Assembly: GCF_024055725.1 (NCBI RefSeq)
Contig: NZ_JAMXMX010000031.1
Span: 1-64,000 of the forward strand
Length of the DNA stretch: 64,000 nucleotides
Source: Actinoallomurus spadix
Lineage (GTDB): Bacteria; Actinomycetota; Actinomycetes; Streptosporangiales; Streptosporangiaceae
Direction of reading: 5' to 3'
Shown in pieces: positions 37,416-46,259 of the stretch (positions within the stretch are counted from its first letter, which is position 1; each line of letters opens with the position of its first letter). The notes under the pieces were generated by a model. It searched no databases, had not been told where the DNA came from, and worked only from the letters and a program-made list of their open reading frames with translations. The translations under genes and the position numbers were made by a program.

Positions 37416-38264
37416 ATGTCGCGTCACATGCACTTCGTTGGAAGCCTGCCGCCGGACGTGTGCGGTACCCCTCGCCAGGCCATGGAGTGGATCACCGGCC
37501 GGGTCGGCGGCCACCGGCTGACCGCGCTGCCCTGCGACCTCGACCCCGACTGGATCGTCGCCTACCTGCGGAACATCGCCGCGCGGCCGGCGTTCGAGAT
37601 GAAGCGGCCCGGCGAGTACACCGGTTACGAGGACATGCGCCGGTACGGCGTCCGGCGCGGCCACGAGCTCCAGCCCGCGGACGTGTCTATGGACCGAGAG
37701 GACGCGCTACGCGAGATGCTGGAGGCGTTCCGCGCGCTGCGCGCCGAACGCCCCGAGCTCGCGGACGTCCGCCTGCAGCTCAGCCTGCCGAACCCGCTCG
37801 ACCTCGCGATCTTCGTGTTCGAGGGCCGGCCGTGGCTGGCGCTGCGGTACCTGCCGGTGTTCACCCGGGCGCTCGTCGAAGAGGTGACCGCCTTCGCCCC
37901 CGTCGGAGGCCGGGACGTCGTCTGGCAGTTGGAGACACCGTCCGTCCTGGTGGGCATGGACATGGCGAAACGGCTCCCGGGCGGCCGGTCCCTCGCCGCG
38001 CGGCTGCTCGCCCGCCAGGTCGCCGGCCTGCTCACCCGCCTCCCCGCCGAGACGGACGTGATCCTGCACCTGTGCTACGGCAACCTCGGCAACACCGAAC
38101 TCGTCGCACCCCGCGACCTCGGGCCGGCCGTGACGTACCTCAATCACCTGGCTCCCGCGCTCCGCCGCCACGGCCTGCGGCCTGGGACGCCACACCACCG
38201 AGCAGGCCGCGAAGGCGGTCGAGGCGATGGCCGCAGCGGCCGACGCGGTCTCGCGCTGACCTGA
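37416..38264 (+). pseudogene. MetE-like (cobalamin-independent methionine synthase fold) protein with internal deletion/frameshift
   Basis: The frame opens with MSRHMHFVGSLPPDVCGTPRQAMEWI after AAAGGTGG, and reads as a MetE/UROD-type barrel protein up to LNHLAPALRRHGL (about 38177). The remaining codons are out of family (arginine/glycine-rich). In another frame, 38173-38259 gives ACGLGRHTTEQAAKAVEAMAAAADAVSR and a stop, which is the expected C-terminus of this type of protein. So part of the last third has been deleted and the frame lost. Sequence matching this C-terminus is also found at 47782-47823, on the far side of the PKS region. Confidence 0.7.
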
Positions 38265-38266
38265 GA

Positions 38267-38297
38267 CCGGGCGCCGTCCCGTCAGGACGGCGCCCGG
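38267..38297. terminator. Strong hairpin, left copy of the duplicated terminator
   Basis: CCGGGCGCCGTCC (38267-38279) and GGACGGCGCCCGG (38285-38297) pair perfectly with a 5-base loop. The equivalent position on the right (about 47830-47860) has the same right arm but two changes in the left arm. It lies between the convergent ends of the MetE-like and LLM-oxidoreductase sequences. Confidence 0.75.
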
Positions 38298-38430
38298 GCC
38301 AGCAGGTCCTCCATCACCGCCAGCTGCTCATCCGGGTGCGTCCGCATCGCCCACAGCACGTGCGCCGCGCCCAGCGCCCATACCCGGCCCAGGTTGAGCG
38401 GCGTCCGCCTCTCGCGCGGCTTGGCGGTGA
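38282..38430 (-). pseudogene. LLM-class oxidoreductase 3' fragment (partial duplicate of 47845-48020)
   Basis: On the minus strand this encodes the last ~50 residues of the oxidoreductase at 47845-48750 (LGRVWALGAAHVLWAMRTHPDEQLAVMEDLLARAPS and stop). Over 38285-38394 versus 47848-47957 I count 7 mismatches in 110 bp. A 27-bp in-frame gap (relative to 47958-47984) follows, then further identity until 38430/48020, where similarity stops abruptly. It is a non-functional fragment marking the left edge of the PKS insertion. Confidence 0.88.
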
Positions 38431-39134
38431 CGAGAATTGGCTGGACCGCACATCGAACTGGACGCGACCCACGCGATCGACGGCCGGCATATCAGGGCCG
38501 TCGCCTTCCAGGCGTGCGCCTGGAGTGCGTCCGGCGCGTCCTGGGCGGGGCCGGTGCCGGCGGCAGAGCGCTCGTCGTCGAGGTAACGCTATGTCGCCTC
38601 CTGTCGGCCCTGGAGACGCGCTGGTGATGCGGACCCGGGCGACCGCCTCGTCGCCAGGGTGCCGGCCCTCACGTGCGGCCAGTAAGCAAAACGGTCATAA
38701 GAGTCGAAATCGGACTAATTGCATGGATCATAACGTGACCGCCAGGAAGTATATAAAGAGTGCATGGGGGTGCTTGATCGACATGATCGACGGGAGTAGC
38801 ATCAATCGCGCTTCTCGTTCGCGGGAAGTGGTCACGTCAGTCAGTCTTGAATGATCGGCAGTTCCCTGGACATCAATGCATCGTTGACTCGATGCGGTTC
38901 TGAGTCATCGCATCGGTTAACTCCGCAGTCATCATCCGGCTGAAAGCCGCGCCCTCTCGTTGATCACGAGTTCCTGTCGACCATCGGTGGTTCACTGCCG
39001 CCGTCACATGGTCATGAGGTTCCGCCGGTCGGTGCGCGTCCGCGACTGCCACGACGCGCTGCTCTCCGTCATTCTCCGGTTCCGCATGGACGGCGGATCA
39101 CAGTCCGTCTCCAAACCGCAGTAGGAAGATCTCC
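38431..39134. other. Left end of the PKS insertion: gene relic and long AT-richer leader
   Basis: No intact gene. 38440-38586 contains a frame reading GPHIELDATHAIDGRHIRAVAFQACAWSASGASW, possibly a fragment of an unrelated gene. From about 38680 to 38960 base composition falls sharply (38701-38760 is 26 of 60 G+C), marking foreign or regulatory DNA. Overlapping hairpins lie at 38878-38915. The leader runs ~500 bp to the TTG of the PKS, so promoter and mRNA-leader control are likely here. I cannot place a promoter with confidence. Confidence 0.5.
38878..38915 (+). promoter_or_regulatory. Two mutually exclusive hairpins in the PKS leader
   Basis: GCATCG (38878-38883) pairs with CGATGC (38890-38895). 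The same strand CGATGCG (38890-38896) can instead pair with CGCATCG (38909-38915). The shared arm makes the two structures alternatives. A dyad TGACTC ... GAGTCA (38885-38890 / 38902-38907) overlaps them. The site lies ~220 bp upstream of the PKS start in the AT-richer leader. Confidence 0.45.
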
Positions 39135-42100
39135 TTGCACGCACTCACGCACGAAGCCGACGTGACCGCCCTGCGGCCCGGACCACAGTCGGCCGGTGAT
39201 GACGCCGATGGGGCCGTTCGGTCCGCTCCCATAGCGCTGATCGGAATCGGCTGCCGCTTCCCCGGCGGGATCGAGGATCCGCGTGGCTTCTGGGAGCTGC
39301 TCGCATCCGGTACGGATGCCATCGGTGACATCCCCCCGGATCGTTGGCACGCCGACGCCTTCTTCGACCCCGACCCGGGGACGCCGGGCCGCATGATCGT
39401 CCGTCAGGGCGGCTTCCTGCGCTCGCCCATCGACCGCTTCGATGCCGGATTCTTCGGCATGACGCCGAGAGAGGCCGCCGCGCTCGATCCGCAGCAGCGG
39501 CTCTTGCTCGAGGTCACCTGGGAGGCGTTCGAGGACGCCGGGCTCCCCCCGAGTTCGACCGCGGGAGCCGACGTCGGAGCCTACATCGGTGGGTTCACCT
39601 TCGACGCCGCGACCCTGCAGCTGTCTGACGCGAACCGGGACCTGGTCAGCGGCTCCACGCCGACCGGAGTGAGCATGACCATGCTGGCGGCGCGACTGTC
39701 GTACGCCTTCGACTGGCGTGGGCCGTCGCTGACCATGGACACCGCTTGCTCTTCGTCACTGGTGGCGTTCCACCAGGCGTGTGCGGCGCTGGCGCGCGGC
39801 GAGTGCGACCTTGCGGTGGCCGGTGGCGTGAACGTGATGACCAATCCGGTCACGACGATCCTGATGTCGAAGGGGCAGTTCCTGTCCCCGGACGCCCGCT
39901 CCAGGTCGTTCGACCACCGGGCCAATGGTTACGCACGCGGTGAAGGCGCGGGCATCGTCCTGCTCAAGCCGCTCGCCGCCGCCGAGCGCGACGGCGACCA
40001 CATCTACGCCGTGGTGCGCGGGTCCGCCGTGAACCAGGACGGCCGCACCCCTGGGATCACGGTGCCCAACGCCGAAGCGCAACGTGCCGTGATCCGGCAG
40101 GCGTGCCGGGTCGCCGGAATCCATCCCGCCTCGGTCGGCTACTACGAGGCGCACGGTACGGGCACCCCCGTGGGGGATCCCATCGAAGCCACGGCGATCG
40201 GTGACGTGCTCGACGGCTCGGAGCGGACGCACTGGATCGGCTCGGTGAAGTCCAACATCGGTCACACCGAGGCGGCGGCCGGCGTGGCAGGGGTGATCAA
40301 GGCGAGCCTGTGCCTCGAACGCGGCGTCATCCCGCCGAACCTCCATTTCGAGCGGCCCAATCCCAGCATCCCGTTCGACAGGTTGCCGCTTCGAGTGCCC
40401 ACGGAGATGGTCCCGTTCCCCGACCATGGGGGACCACGACGGGCGGGCGTCAACTCCTTCGGATTCGGCGGCACGAATGCGCACGTCATCCTCGAGCAGG
40501 CCTCCCGCGGCCCGTCCACCACGCGGCAGGAGACCGATGATGGGTCCCCGCGGCTGCTGGTCCTGTCGGCGCGCAGCCAGGAGGCCCTGCGGGCGCTCGT
40601 CGACGCGTACGCGGCGATGCTGGAGGCCCCGGAGGCACCGGCCCTGAGCCGGGTGTGCCGGGCGGCCGCCCGGCAGCGAGAGCATCACCCCCTGCGGACG
40701 TTCGTCGTGGCCGGTGACCCGGCGGAGGCGGCGAAGGAACTGCGGAGGCTGGACGTCGCTCCACGCCGCGCGGCGCGGGGTGGAGCGGCCTTCGTCTACA
40801 CCGGCATGGGGCCACAGTGGTGGGGGATGGGCCGTGAGCTGCTCCGCGAGGAGCCCCGCTTCGCCCAAGTCGTCGCCGAGTGCGACGAGATACTGGCACG
40901 CTTCGGGCTGTCGATCGCCGAAGAGCTGATGCGCGAGGAAGCGGAGTCTCGGCTGACCCGGACCTTGTACGCGCAGGTCGCCAATTTCGTGGTGCAGGTG
41001 GGACTGACCGCGCTGTGGCGTGACCGGGGGATCGTGCCCACGGTGATCGTGGGCCATAGCGTCGGCGAGGTGGCCGCCGCCTACGCGGCGGGCGTCTACT
41101 CGCTGGAGGACGCGCTGACGATCGGCTTCCACCGCGCGAACCTGCAGGCACGGCTCGCCGGCCGCGGCACCATGGCCGCGGTGGACGTACCGGCGGACAC
41201 CGCGCGGTCCTTCCTCATCGACGGGGTCGACGTGGCCGCGATCAACAGCGCGAGCGCGACGACCCTGTCCGGCGACCCGGACGCCATGAGCGTCGTGACG
41301 GAACGGCTGGAGGCGTCCGGCGCGACCGTGAGGGCGCTGCGGGTCGAGGTGGCGTACCACAGCCATCAGATGGACGAGATCCGTGAGCCGCTCCTCACGG
41401 CGCTCCGGGGGATCCGCCCGGGCGCGGCTCGGATTCCGCTCCTGTCGACGGTGACGGGTGAGCATGTGACCGGGACCGAACTGGACGCCGAGTACTGGTG
41501 GCGGAACGTACGTCAACCGGTCCTGTTCGCCGCGGCTTTGCGGCGACTGCTGACGTCGGCGCCCGGGATCATCCTGGAGATCGGGCCGCACCCGGTCCTG
41601 GCGTCGGCGATCGACGAGGCGCTGGCCGAGCGCGGCGATGACCTGGTCAGGCTCGCCTCGCAGCGCCGGGACCGCCCGCAGCGCCGGCATCTGCTGGAGA
41701 CCCTCGGGAACATGTACGCGGCCGGCGCCGAGCCCGACTGGGAACGCGTCCATCCCGGTCCGCGCGAACACCTCGACTTGCCGCGCTATCCCTGGCAGCG
41801 AGAGCACCACTGGGTCGAGTCGGCGGAGTCCCGGACGGCGCGGCTGGGCGCCGGCGGTCCGCGGCTGGCCGGGCGGCCCGTCCCGGCCGCCACGCCGACC
41901 CGGGACGTCGAACTCTCGGCGGCCGAGTTCCCGTACCTCGCCGACCATCGGATCGGGCGGACCGTGATCTTCCCCGGCTCGGGGTACCTCGAGGCGGCGC
42001 TGGCTATGTTCTCCGGCGACGAACCCTGTTGTTCCCTCGAGGACGTGATCTTCCACCGCCCGCTGGCTCTTCAGCCGTCCACGCTCGCGACGCTCCGAAT

Positions 42101-45100
42101 CGGTTATGACCCCGTACGACGTCTCGTGACGCTGCACAGCCGCGGGCAGGGCGATGATGCCACCTGGACCCTGCACGCACAGATGCGTCATCCGGACCTG
42201 GCCCGACCACGGTCACCGCGGCCACGCACCGAGGGGCCGGCGGATCTGACACGGTCGCTACCGGAGTACGGCCATGACGAGGTGTACGCGCTCCTGGACG
42301 GCAGCGACCTGTCGTACGGTCCGGCGTTCCGCGCGGTCGACCGGTTGTGGTGCCGGGAGGAGACCGGGGAGGTATTCGCCGAGCTCAGGGTCGACACCGT
42401 CGACCCCGAGGGGTATCGCCTGCATCCGGCGCTTCTGGACGCCGCCCTGCAAGCGATGATCGCCGGTGCCCTGCAACTGGCGGGCGGCGTACAGGCCGCC
42501 ACCTACGTGCCGGCGCGCATCGCCGAGCTCCGTTTCTTCCGTTCACCGGGAAGGCGACTGTGGCTGCACGGGCGGGACCGCCGCAGCATGGTCGCCGGGC
42601 GGCTCGAATGCGACCTGACGCTCATCACCGACGACGGCGAGGTGGTCGCGGAGGTGATCGGGCTGCGTGCGCAGCGACTGGCCGAGGACGGTTCTCAGCA
42701 GCGCACCCGGCCGGAGGAAACGTACTACGAGCATCTGTGGCGTCCTGAAACGCTCGATGCCACCGGCGGCGCCGAGGGCACCTGGATCGTCGTCGGTTCG
42801 TCCACGATGGGCGAGGGACTGGCGCACGGGCTGAGCGAGCGGGGTGGCACCGTCCTGCGCGCCGAGCCGGGGGAGGAGGACTGGCTCGAGCGGGTCGTGG
42901 CAGGCGTCTCAGGCACCTCAGGCGGATCGCCGTGTCGCGGGGTGGTCTATGTTCACGACCCCGCGGACGACCCGACGGCGGATGACACGCAGGTGTGCTC
43001 GTCAGTGGCCACCCCGCTGCGGCTGGTGCAGGCACTGCCGGCCGTCGCCGTGCCGCTGTTCCTCATCACCTCCGGCGCGCAGAGCGTCGACGCCGGTGAC
43101 GCCACGACCGATCCGTTCGCCGCGGCCCTGTGGGGGTTCGGCCGGGTGGTCGACGCCGAGCGGCCGGAGCTGCGCTGCCGGCTCATCGACGTGGACTCCG
43201 GGGCGTGCGGCGGCGCCGGCCGCGTCGCCGAGTCGGTGCTCGACGAGCTCGCCCATGACGGTCTGGAGGAGGTCGCGCTGCGCGGCGGCACCCGGTACGT
43301 CCGCAGGCTCGAGCGCGCCGGCGCGCGGTCCCCGATGCACCACGTGAGCACCCGTACCGATGCCACGCCGGTACGCCTTCGCGTCAGTGAGCCCGGCGTC
43401 GACGGCCTCCGATTCGCCGCCGGCGCTCGGCGGGCCCCGGGGCCCGCCGAGGTCGAGATCGAGGTCGCCTACGTCGGGCTCAATTTCAAAGATGTTCTGA
43501 AGGCGACGGGGCTCATGTCTCCGGAGGCGATGGAGGGCAGCCTCTCGCAGGAGACACTCGGCCTGGAGTGCTCGGGTACCGTCGTGCGCGTCGGGGAGGC
43601 CGTGACGGACCTGCGGCCCGGGGACGAGGTGTTCGCGCACGGCCGCGATCTGTTCGCCTCCCACGTGACGCTCGACGCGGTCCGTGTCGTCAAGAAGCCG
43701 GCGGCGCTGTCCCTGGCGCAGGCCGCGTCGCTCCTGCCGGCGGTCACCGCCTACCTGTCCCTGGTTCGCCTCGCCGGAGTACGCAAGGGAGATCGGGTCC
43801 TCATCCACTCGGCCAGCGGCGGCGTCGGGCTGGCCGCCGTGCGGATCGCCACTCGGCTCGGCGCGGAGGTGTATGCGACCGCGGGCAGTGAGGAGCGCCG
43901 GGAGTTCCTGCGCCGGGAGGGCGTGGCCGGGGTGTCCGACTCCAGGTCGACGTCGTTCGCCGACGACATCCTCCGCTGGACCGGCGGCGCCGGTGTCGAC
44001 GTCGTCATCAACGCGCTGGCCGGGGAGATGCTGCACAAGAGCGTCGGCCTGTTGCGCCCGTTCGGACGCTTCGTGGAACTGGGCAAGGCCGATATCGCCG
44101 CTGACCACCCCCTGGGCCTCGCCCCCTTCCACCGCGCGTTGTCGTTCCATGCGTTCGACTACGACCGGATGATGCTGCTGGAGCCCGAGCTCGTTCGTGA
44201 TTGCATGCGCGAGCTGGCCGATCTCTACGAGAAGGAGACGTTCGCTCCGCTCCCGGTCACCGAGGTACCCGCTGGAGAGGTGGACGTGGCGTTCCGGATG
44301 ATGGCGCGCCGCGACCACATCGGCAAGATCGTCGTGCGCGTCGCAGGGGAACCGGTGACGGTGCCGGCGTCGACCATCCAGGACTCGCCGATCCGGCCCG
44401 ACGCCACCTACCTGATCACCGGGGGCCTGGGCGGCCTGGGCCGCACCGTCGCGCGCTGGCTGGCCGACCGCGGCGCCCGGCACCTCGTACTCCTCGGCCG
44501 GCACGGCCTCGCCACGCCCGAGGCCGAGCAGGTGGTGACCGAGCTGACCGGCGAGGGAGTCGAGGTCCGCGTCCAACAGGCCGACGTCGCCGACGGCGAC
44601 CTGATGAAGCGCGTCCTCGGCCGGATCCGGGCCGAAATGCCGCCCATCCGCGGCATCGTCCACGCCGCGGCGGACTTCGACGACGTGGTGCTCTCGGAGA
44701 CCGACGCCACGCGCCTGATCACGGCGACCAAGCCGAAGGCCGACGGTGCCTGGCACCTGCATCAGGAGACGCAGGCGGAAAGTCTCGACTTCTTCGTGCT
44801 CTTCTCATCGGTAGCGGCGCAGATCGGAGCCGCGGCGGCCGGCGCCTACGCGACCGCCAACGAATTCCTCAACGCCCTGGCACGTTACCGGCACGCCCGC
44901 GGTCTGCCGGCCATCAGCGTCGGCTGGGGAATGATCGATGAGGTCGGTGTGGCGGTCAGCCGGAACGGCGCCGTAGGGGACGTCCTTCGCCGCAACGGCC
45001 ACATCGGCATGCCGCCCGAGCGGCTGGTGACCGAACTCGAGACGCTGCTGCGAACCCGTCCCGTCGAAGTGTCGGTGGCCGACATCGACTGGCGACGCTG

Positions 45101-46259
45101 GGCGCGGGCCAATCCCCAACTGGCCCCGTTGCCGCGCTACTCCGCGCTGGTGCCGGCGGGCGCCCTGGACGATGATGGGCACGCGTCGGCGTCGCAGCGC
45201 CTGCGGGACGCCACTCCCGAGGAACGTCTCAGTCTGCTGCCCGCACTCGTTACCCCCCTCCTGCAGGAGATCACCGGCCTGTCCGCCGAGCAACTCGACG
45301 ACCAGCAGGCCGTCGACATCGATTCTCTGGTCGCGGTCGAACTGAGAGTCCTCCTGCGGAACAATCTCGGCGTATCCGTACCGGCGATGAAGCTCCAACG
45401 GAACCTGACGGTGGCCGGGCTGGTCGGACTGCTCGCCGAGGAGCTGGACAGACCCCCCGCCTCCACCCCTCGGCCGCCCGCGGGCATCACGACCCATGAC
45501 TTCTTGTCATCGGATGGACTCACCATCTACGGCCACCTCAGCCTGCCCGCGGGACCCGGCCCGCACCCGGCCGTCGTGGTGTGCACCGCGGGCGAAGGCG
45601 GGGCCCTGGACGACGCGGGCAACTATGCCCACCTCAGCGAACACGCGCCGCTGCGCGCGGCAGGGTTCGCCGTCTTCACCGTCGACCACCGCGGGGCGCC
45701 GGGACACGGCGCGGACTACAGCGCACGCGCCGAGATGGGAGGCCGGGACGTCGACGACATCATGGCGGCGGCCCGTCACCTCGCGGAACTACCTGAGATC
45801 GACGCCACGCGGCTGAGCATCGTGGGTACGAGCCGGGGTGCGTACTCCGCCCTGCTGGCGTTGTCACGCGGCCCGTCACTGTGGCACCGGTCCGTGCTCA
45901 TCATGGGCCTGTACGACCCGGCACTCCTGGTCGCGGCCGAGCGGTCCCGCCCCGGCGCCCTGCTGCCGGCACGCGCGCAGGCCGAGCCGGGGGACGTGGA
46001 GACCTACTTCGCGGCTCCGCAACGCCGTCCCATGAGCCGACTGGGCGCGGTCACGGCGCCATTGCTCATCGTGCACGGCGACGCGGACGAGGTCGTGCCT
46101 CTCACGCAGGCGGTCCGTCTGGCCGACCGGGCACACGAGTTGGACGTGCCCGCGCGGTTGATCACGGTGCCCGGGCTCGGTCACGACAGTGACCACGCGG
46201 ACGAGGTATGGGCCGGACTATGGCCTCAGATCACCGAATTCCTCAAAGAGGGCCGATGA
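39135..46259 (+). CDS. Single-module highly reducing type I polyketide synthase with C-terminal alpha/beta hydrolase
   Basis: A 2374 aa multienzyme. KS ~30-455 (TACSSSL, HGTGT, KSNIGHTEAA all present); AT ~550-830 (GHSVGE; substrate region reads AYHSHQM, neither the YASH nor the HAFH type); DH ~900-1180 (LADHRIGRTVIFPGSGYLE, HPALLDAALQ); structural pseudo-KR ~1195-1400; ER ~1410-1745 (LIHSASGGVGLAAV); KR ~1755-2005 (TGGLGGLG, SSVAAQIG, GAYATAN, FDD in place of LDD, suggesting B-type); ACP ~2020-2105 (phosphopantetheine Ser2064 in DIDSL); and a hydrolase ~2118-2374 with Ser in GTSRGAYS, Asp in HGDADEVVP and His in GLGHDSD. All reductive sites look intact. The AT opens with TGMGPQWWGMG, as in animal-FAS-like iterative synthases, rather than the GQGxQ of modular ATs, so iterative action is inferred. 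The last domain resembles prolyl-oligopeptidase/dienelactone hydrolases, not a standard PKS thioesterase. TTG start at 39135 with AGGAAG six bases before. Coupled to the BVMO gene by ATGA. Confidence 0.95.
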   Translation: MHALTHEADVTALRPGPQSAGDDADGAVRSAPIALIGIGCRFPGGIEDPRGFWELLASGTDAIGDIPPDRWHADAFFDPDPGTPGRMIVRQGGFLRSPIDRFDAGFFGMTPREAAALDPQQRLLLEVTWEAFEDAGLPPSSTAGADVGAYIGGFTFDAATLQLSDANRDLVSGSTPTGVSMTMLAARLSYAFDWRGPSLTMDTACSSSLVAFHQACAALARGECDLAVAGGVNVMTNPVTTILMSKGQFLSPDARSRSFDHRANGYARGEGAGIVLLKPLAAAERDGDHIYAVVRGSAVNQDGRTPGITVPNAEAQRAVIRQACRVAGIHPASVGYYEAHGTGTPVGDPIEATAIGDVLDGSERTHWIGSVKSNIGHTEAAAGVAGVIKASLCLERGVIPPNLHFERPNPSIPFDRLPLRVPTEMVPFPDHGGPRRAGVNSFGFGGTNAHVILEQASRGPSTTRQETDDGSPRLLVLSARSQEALRALVDAYAAMLEAPEAPALSRVCRAAARQREHHPLRTFVVAGDPAEAAKELRRLDVAPRRAARGGAAFVYTGMGPQWWGMGRELLREEPRFAQVVAECDEILARFGLSIAEELMREEAESRLTRTLYAQVANFVVQVGLTALWRDRGIVPTVIVGHSVGEVAAAYAAGVYSLEDALTIGFHRANLQARLAGRGTMAAVDVPADTARSFLIDGVDVAAINSASATTLSGDPDAMSVVTERLEASGATVRALRVEVAYHSHQMDEIREPLLTALRGIRPGAARIPLLSTVTGEHVTGTELDAEYWWRNVRQPVLFAAALRRLLTSAPGIILEIGPHPVLASAIDEALAERGDDLVRLASQRRDRPQRRHLLETLGNMYAAGAEPDWERVHPGPREHLDLPRYPWQREHHWVESAESRTARLGAGGPRLAGRPVPAATPTRDVELSAAEFPYLADHRIGRTVIFPGSGYLEAALAMFSGDEPCCSLEDVIFHRPLALQPSTLATLRIGYDPVRRLVTLHSRGQGDDATWTLHAQMRHPDLARPRSPRPRTEGPADLTRSLPEYGHDEVYALLDGSDLSYGPAFRAVDRLWCREETGEVFAELRVDTVDPEGYRLHPALLDAALQAMIAGALQLAGGVQAATYVPARIAELRFFRSPGRRLWLHGRDRRSMVAGRLECDLTLITDDGEVVAEVIGLRAQRLAEDGSQQRTRPEETYYEHLWRPETLDATGGAEGTWIVVGSSTMGEGLAHGLSERGGTVLRAEPGEEDWLERVVAGVSGTSGGSPCRGVVYVHDPADDPTADDTQVCSSVATPLRLVQALPAVAVPLFLITSGAQSVDAGDATTDPFAAALWGFGRVVDAERPELRCRLIDVDSGACGGAGRVAESVLDELAHDGLEEVALRGGTRYVRRLERAGARSPMHHVSTRTDATPVRLRVSEPGVDGLRFAAGARRAPGPAEVEIEVAYVGLNFKDVLKATGLMSPEAMEGSLSQETLGLECSGTVVRVGEAVTDLRPGDEVFAHGRDLFASHVTLDAVRVVKKPAALSLAQAASLLPAVTAYLSLVRLAGVRKGDRVLIHSASGGVGLAAVRIATRLGAEVYATAGSEERREFLRREGVAGVSDSRSTSFADDILRWTGGAGVDVVINALAGEMLHKSVGLLRPFGRFVELGKADIAADHPLGLAPFHRALSFHAFDYDRMMLLEPELVRDCMRELADLYEKETFAPLPVTEVPAGEVDVAFRMMARRDHIGKIVVRVAGEPVTVPASTIQDSPIRPDATYLITGGLGGLGRTVARWLADRGARHLVLLGRHGLATPEAEQVVTELTGEGVEVRVQQADVADGDLMKRVLGRIRAEMPPIRGIVHAAADFDDVVLSETDATRLITATKPKADGAWHLHQETQAESLDFFVLFSSVAAQIGAAAAGAYATANEFLNALARYRHARGLPAISVGWGMIDEVGVAVSRNGAVGDVLRRNGHIGMPPERLVTELETLLRTRPVEVSVADIDWRRWARANPQLAPLPRYSALVPAGALDDDGHASASQRLRDATPEERLSLLPALVTPLLQEITGLSAEQLDDQQAVDIDSLVAVELRVLLRNNLGVSVPAMKLQRNLTVAGLVGLLAEELDRPPASTPRPPAGITTHDFLSSDGLTIYGHLSLPAGPGPHPAVVVCTAGEGGALDDAGNYAHLSEHAPLRAAGFAVFTVDHRGAPGHGADYSARAEMGGRDVDDIMAAARHLAELPEIDATRLSIVGTSRGAYSALLALSRGPSLWHRSVLIMGLYDPALLVAAERSRPGALLPARAQAEPGDVETYFAAPQRRPMSRLGAVTAPLLIVHGDADEVVPLTQAVRLADRAHELDVPARLITVPGLGHDSDHADEVWAGLWPQITEFLKEGR

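Noticed and set aside
38440-38586. Short plus-strand frame (GPHIELDATHAIDGRHIRAVAFQAC) resembling a NifU/SufU-like fragment
   Set aside because: Similarity rests on a few residues; kept only as an unassigned relic in the intergenic note.
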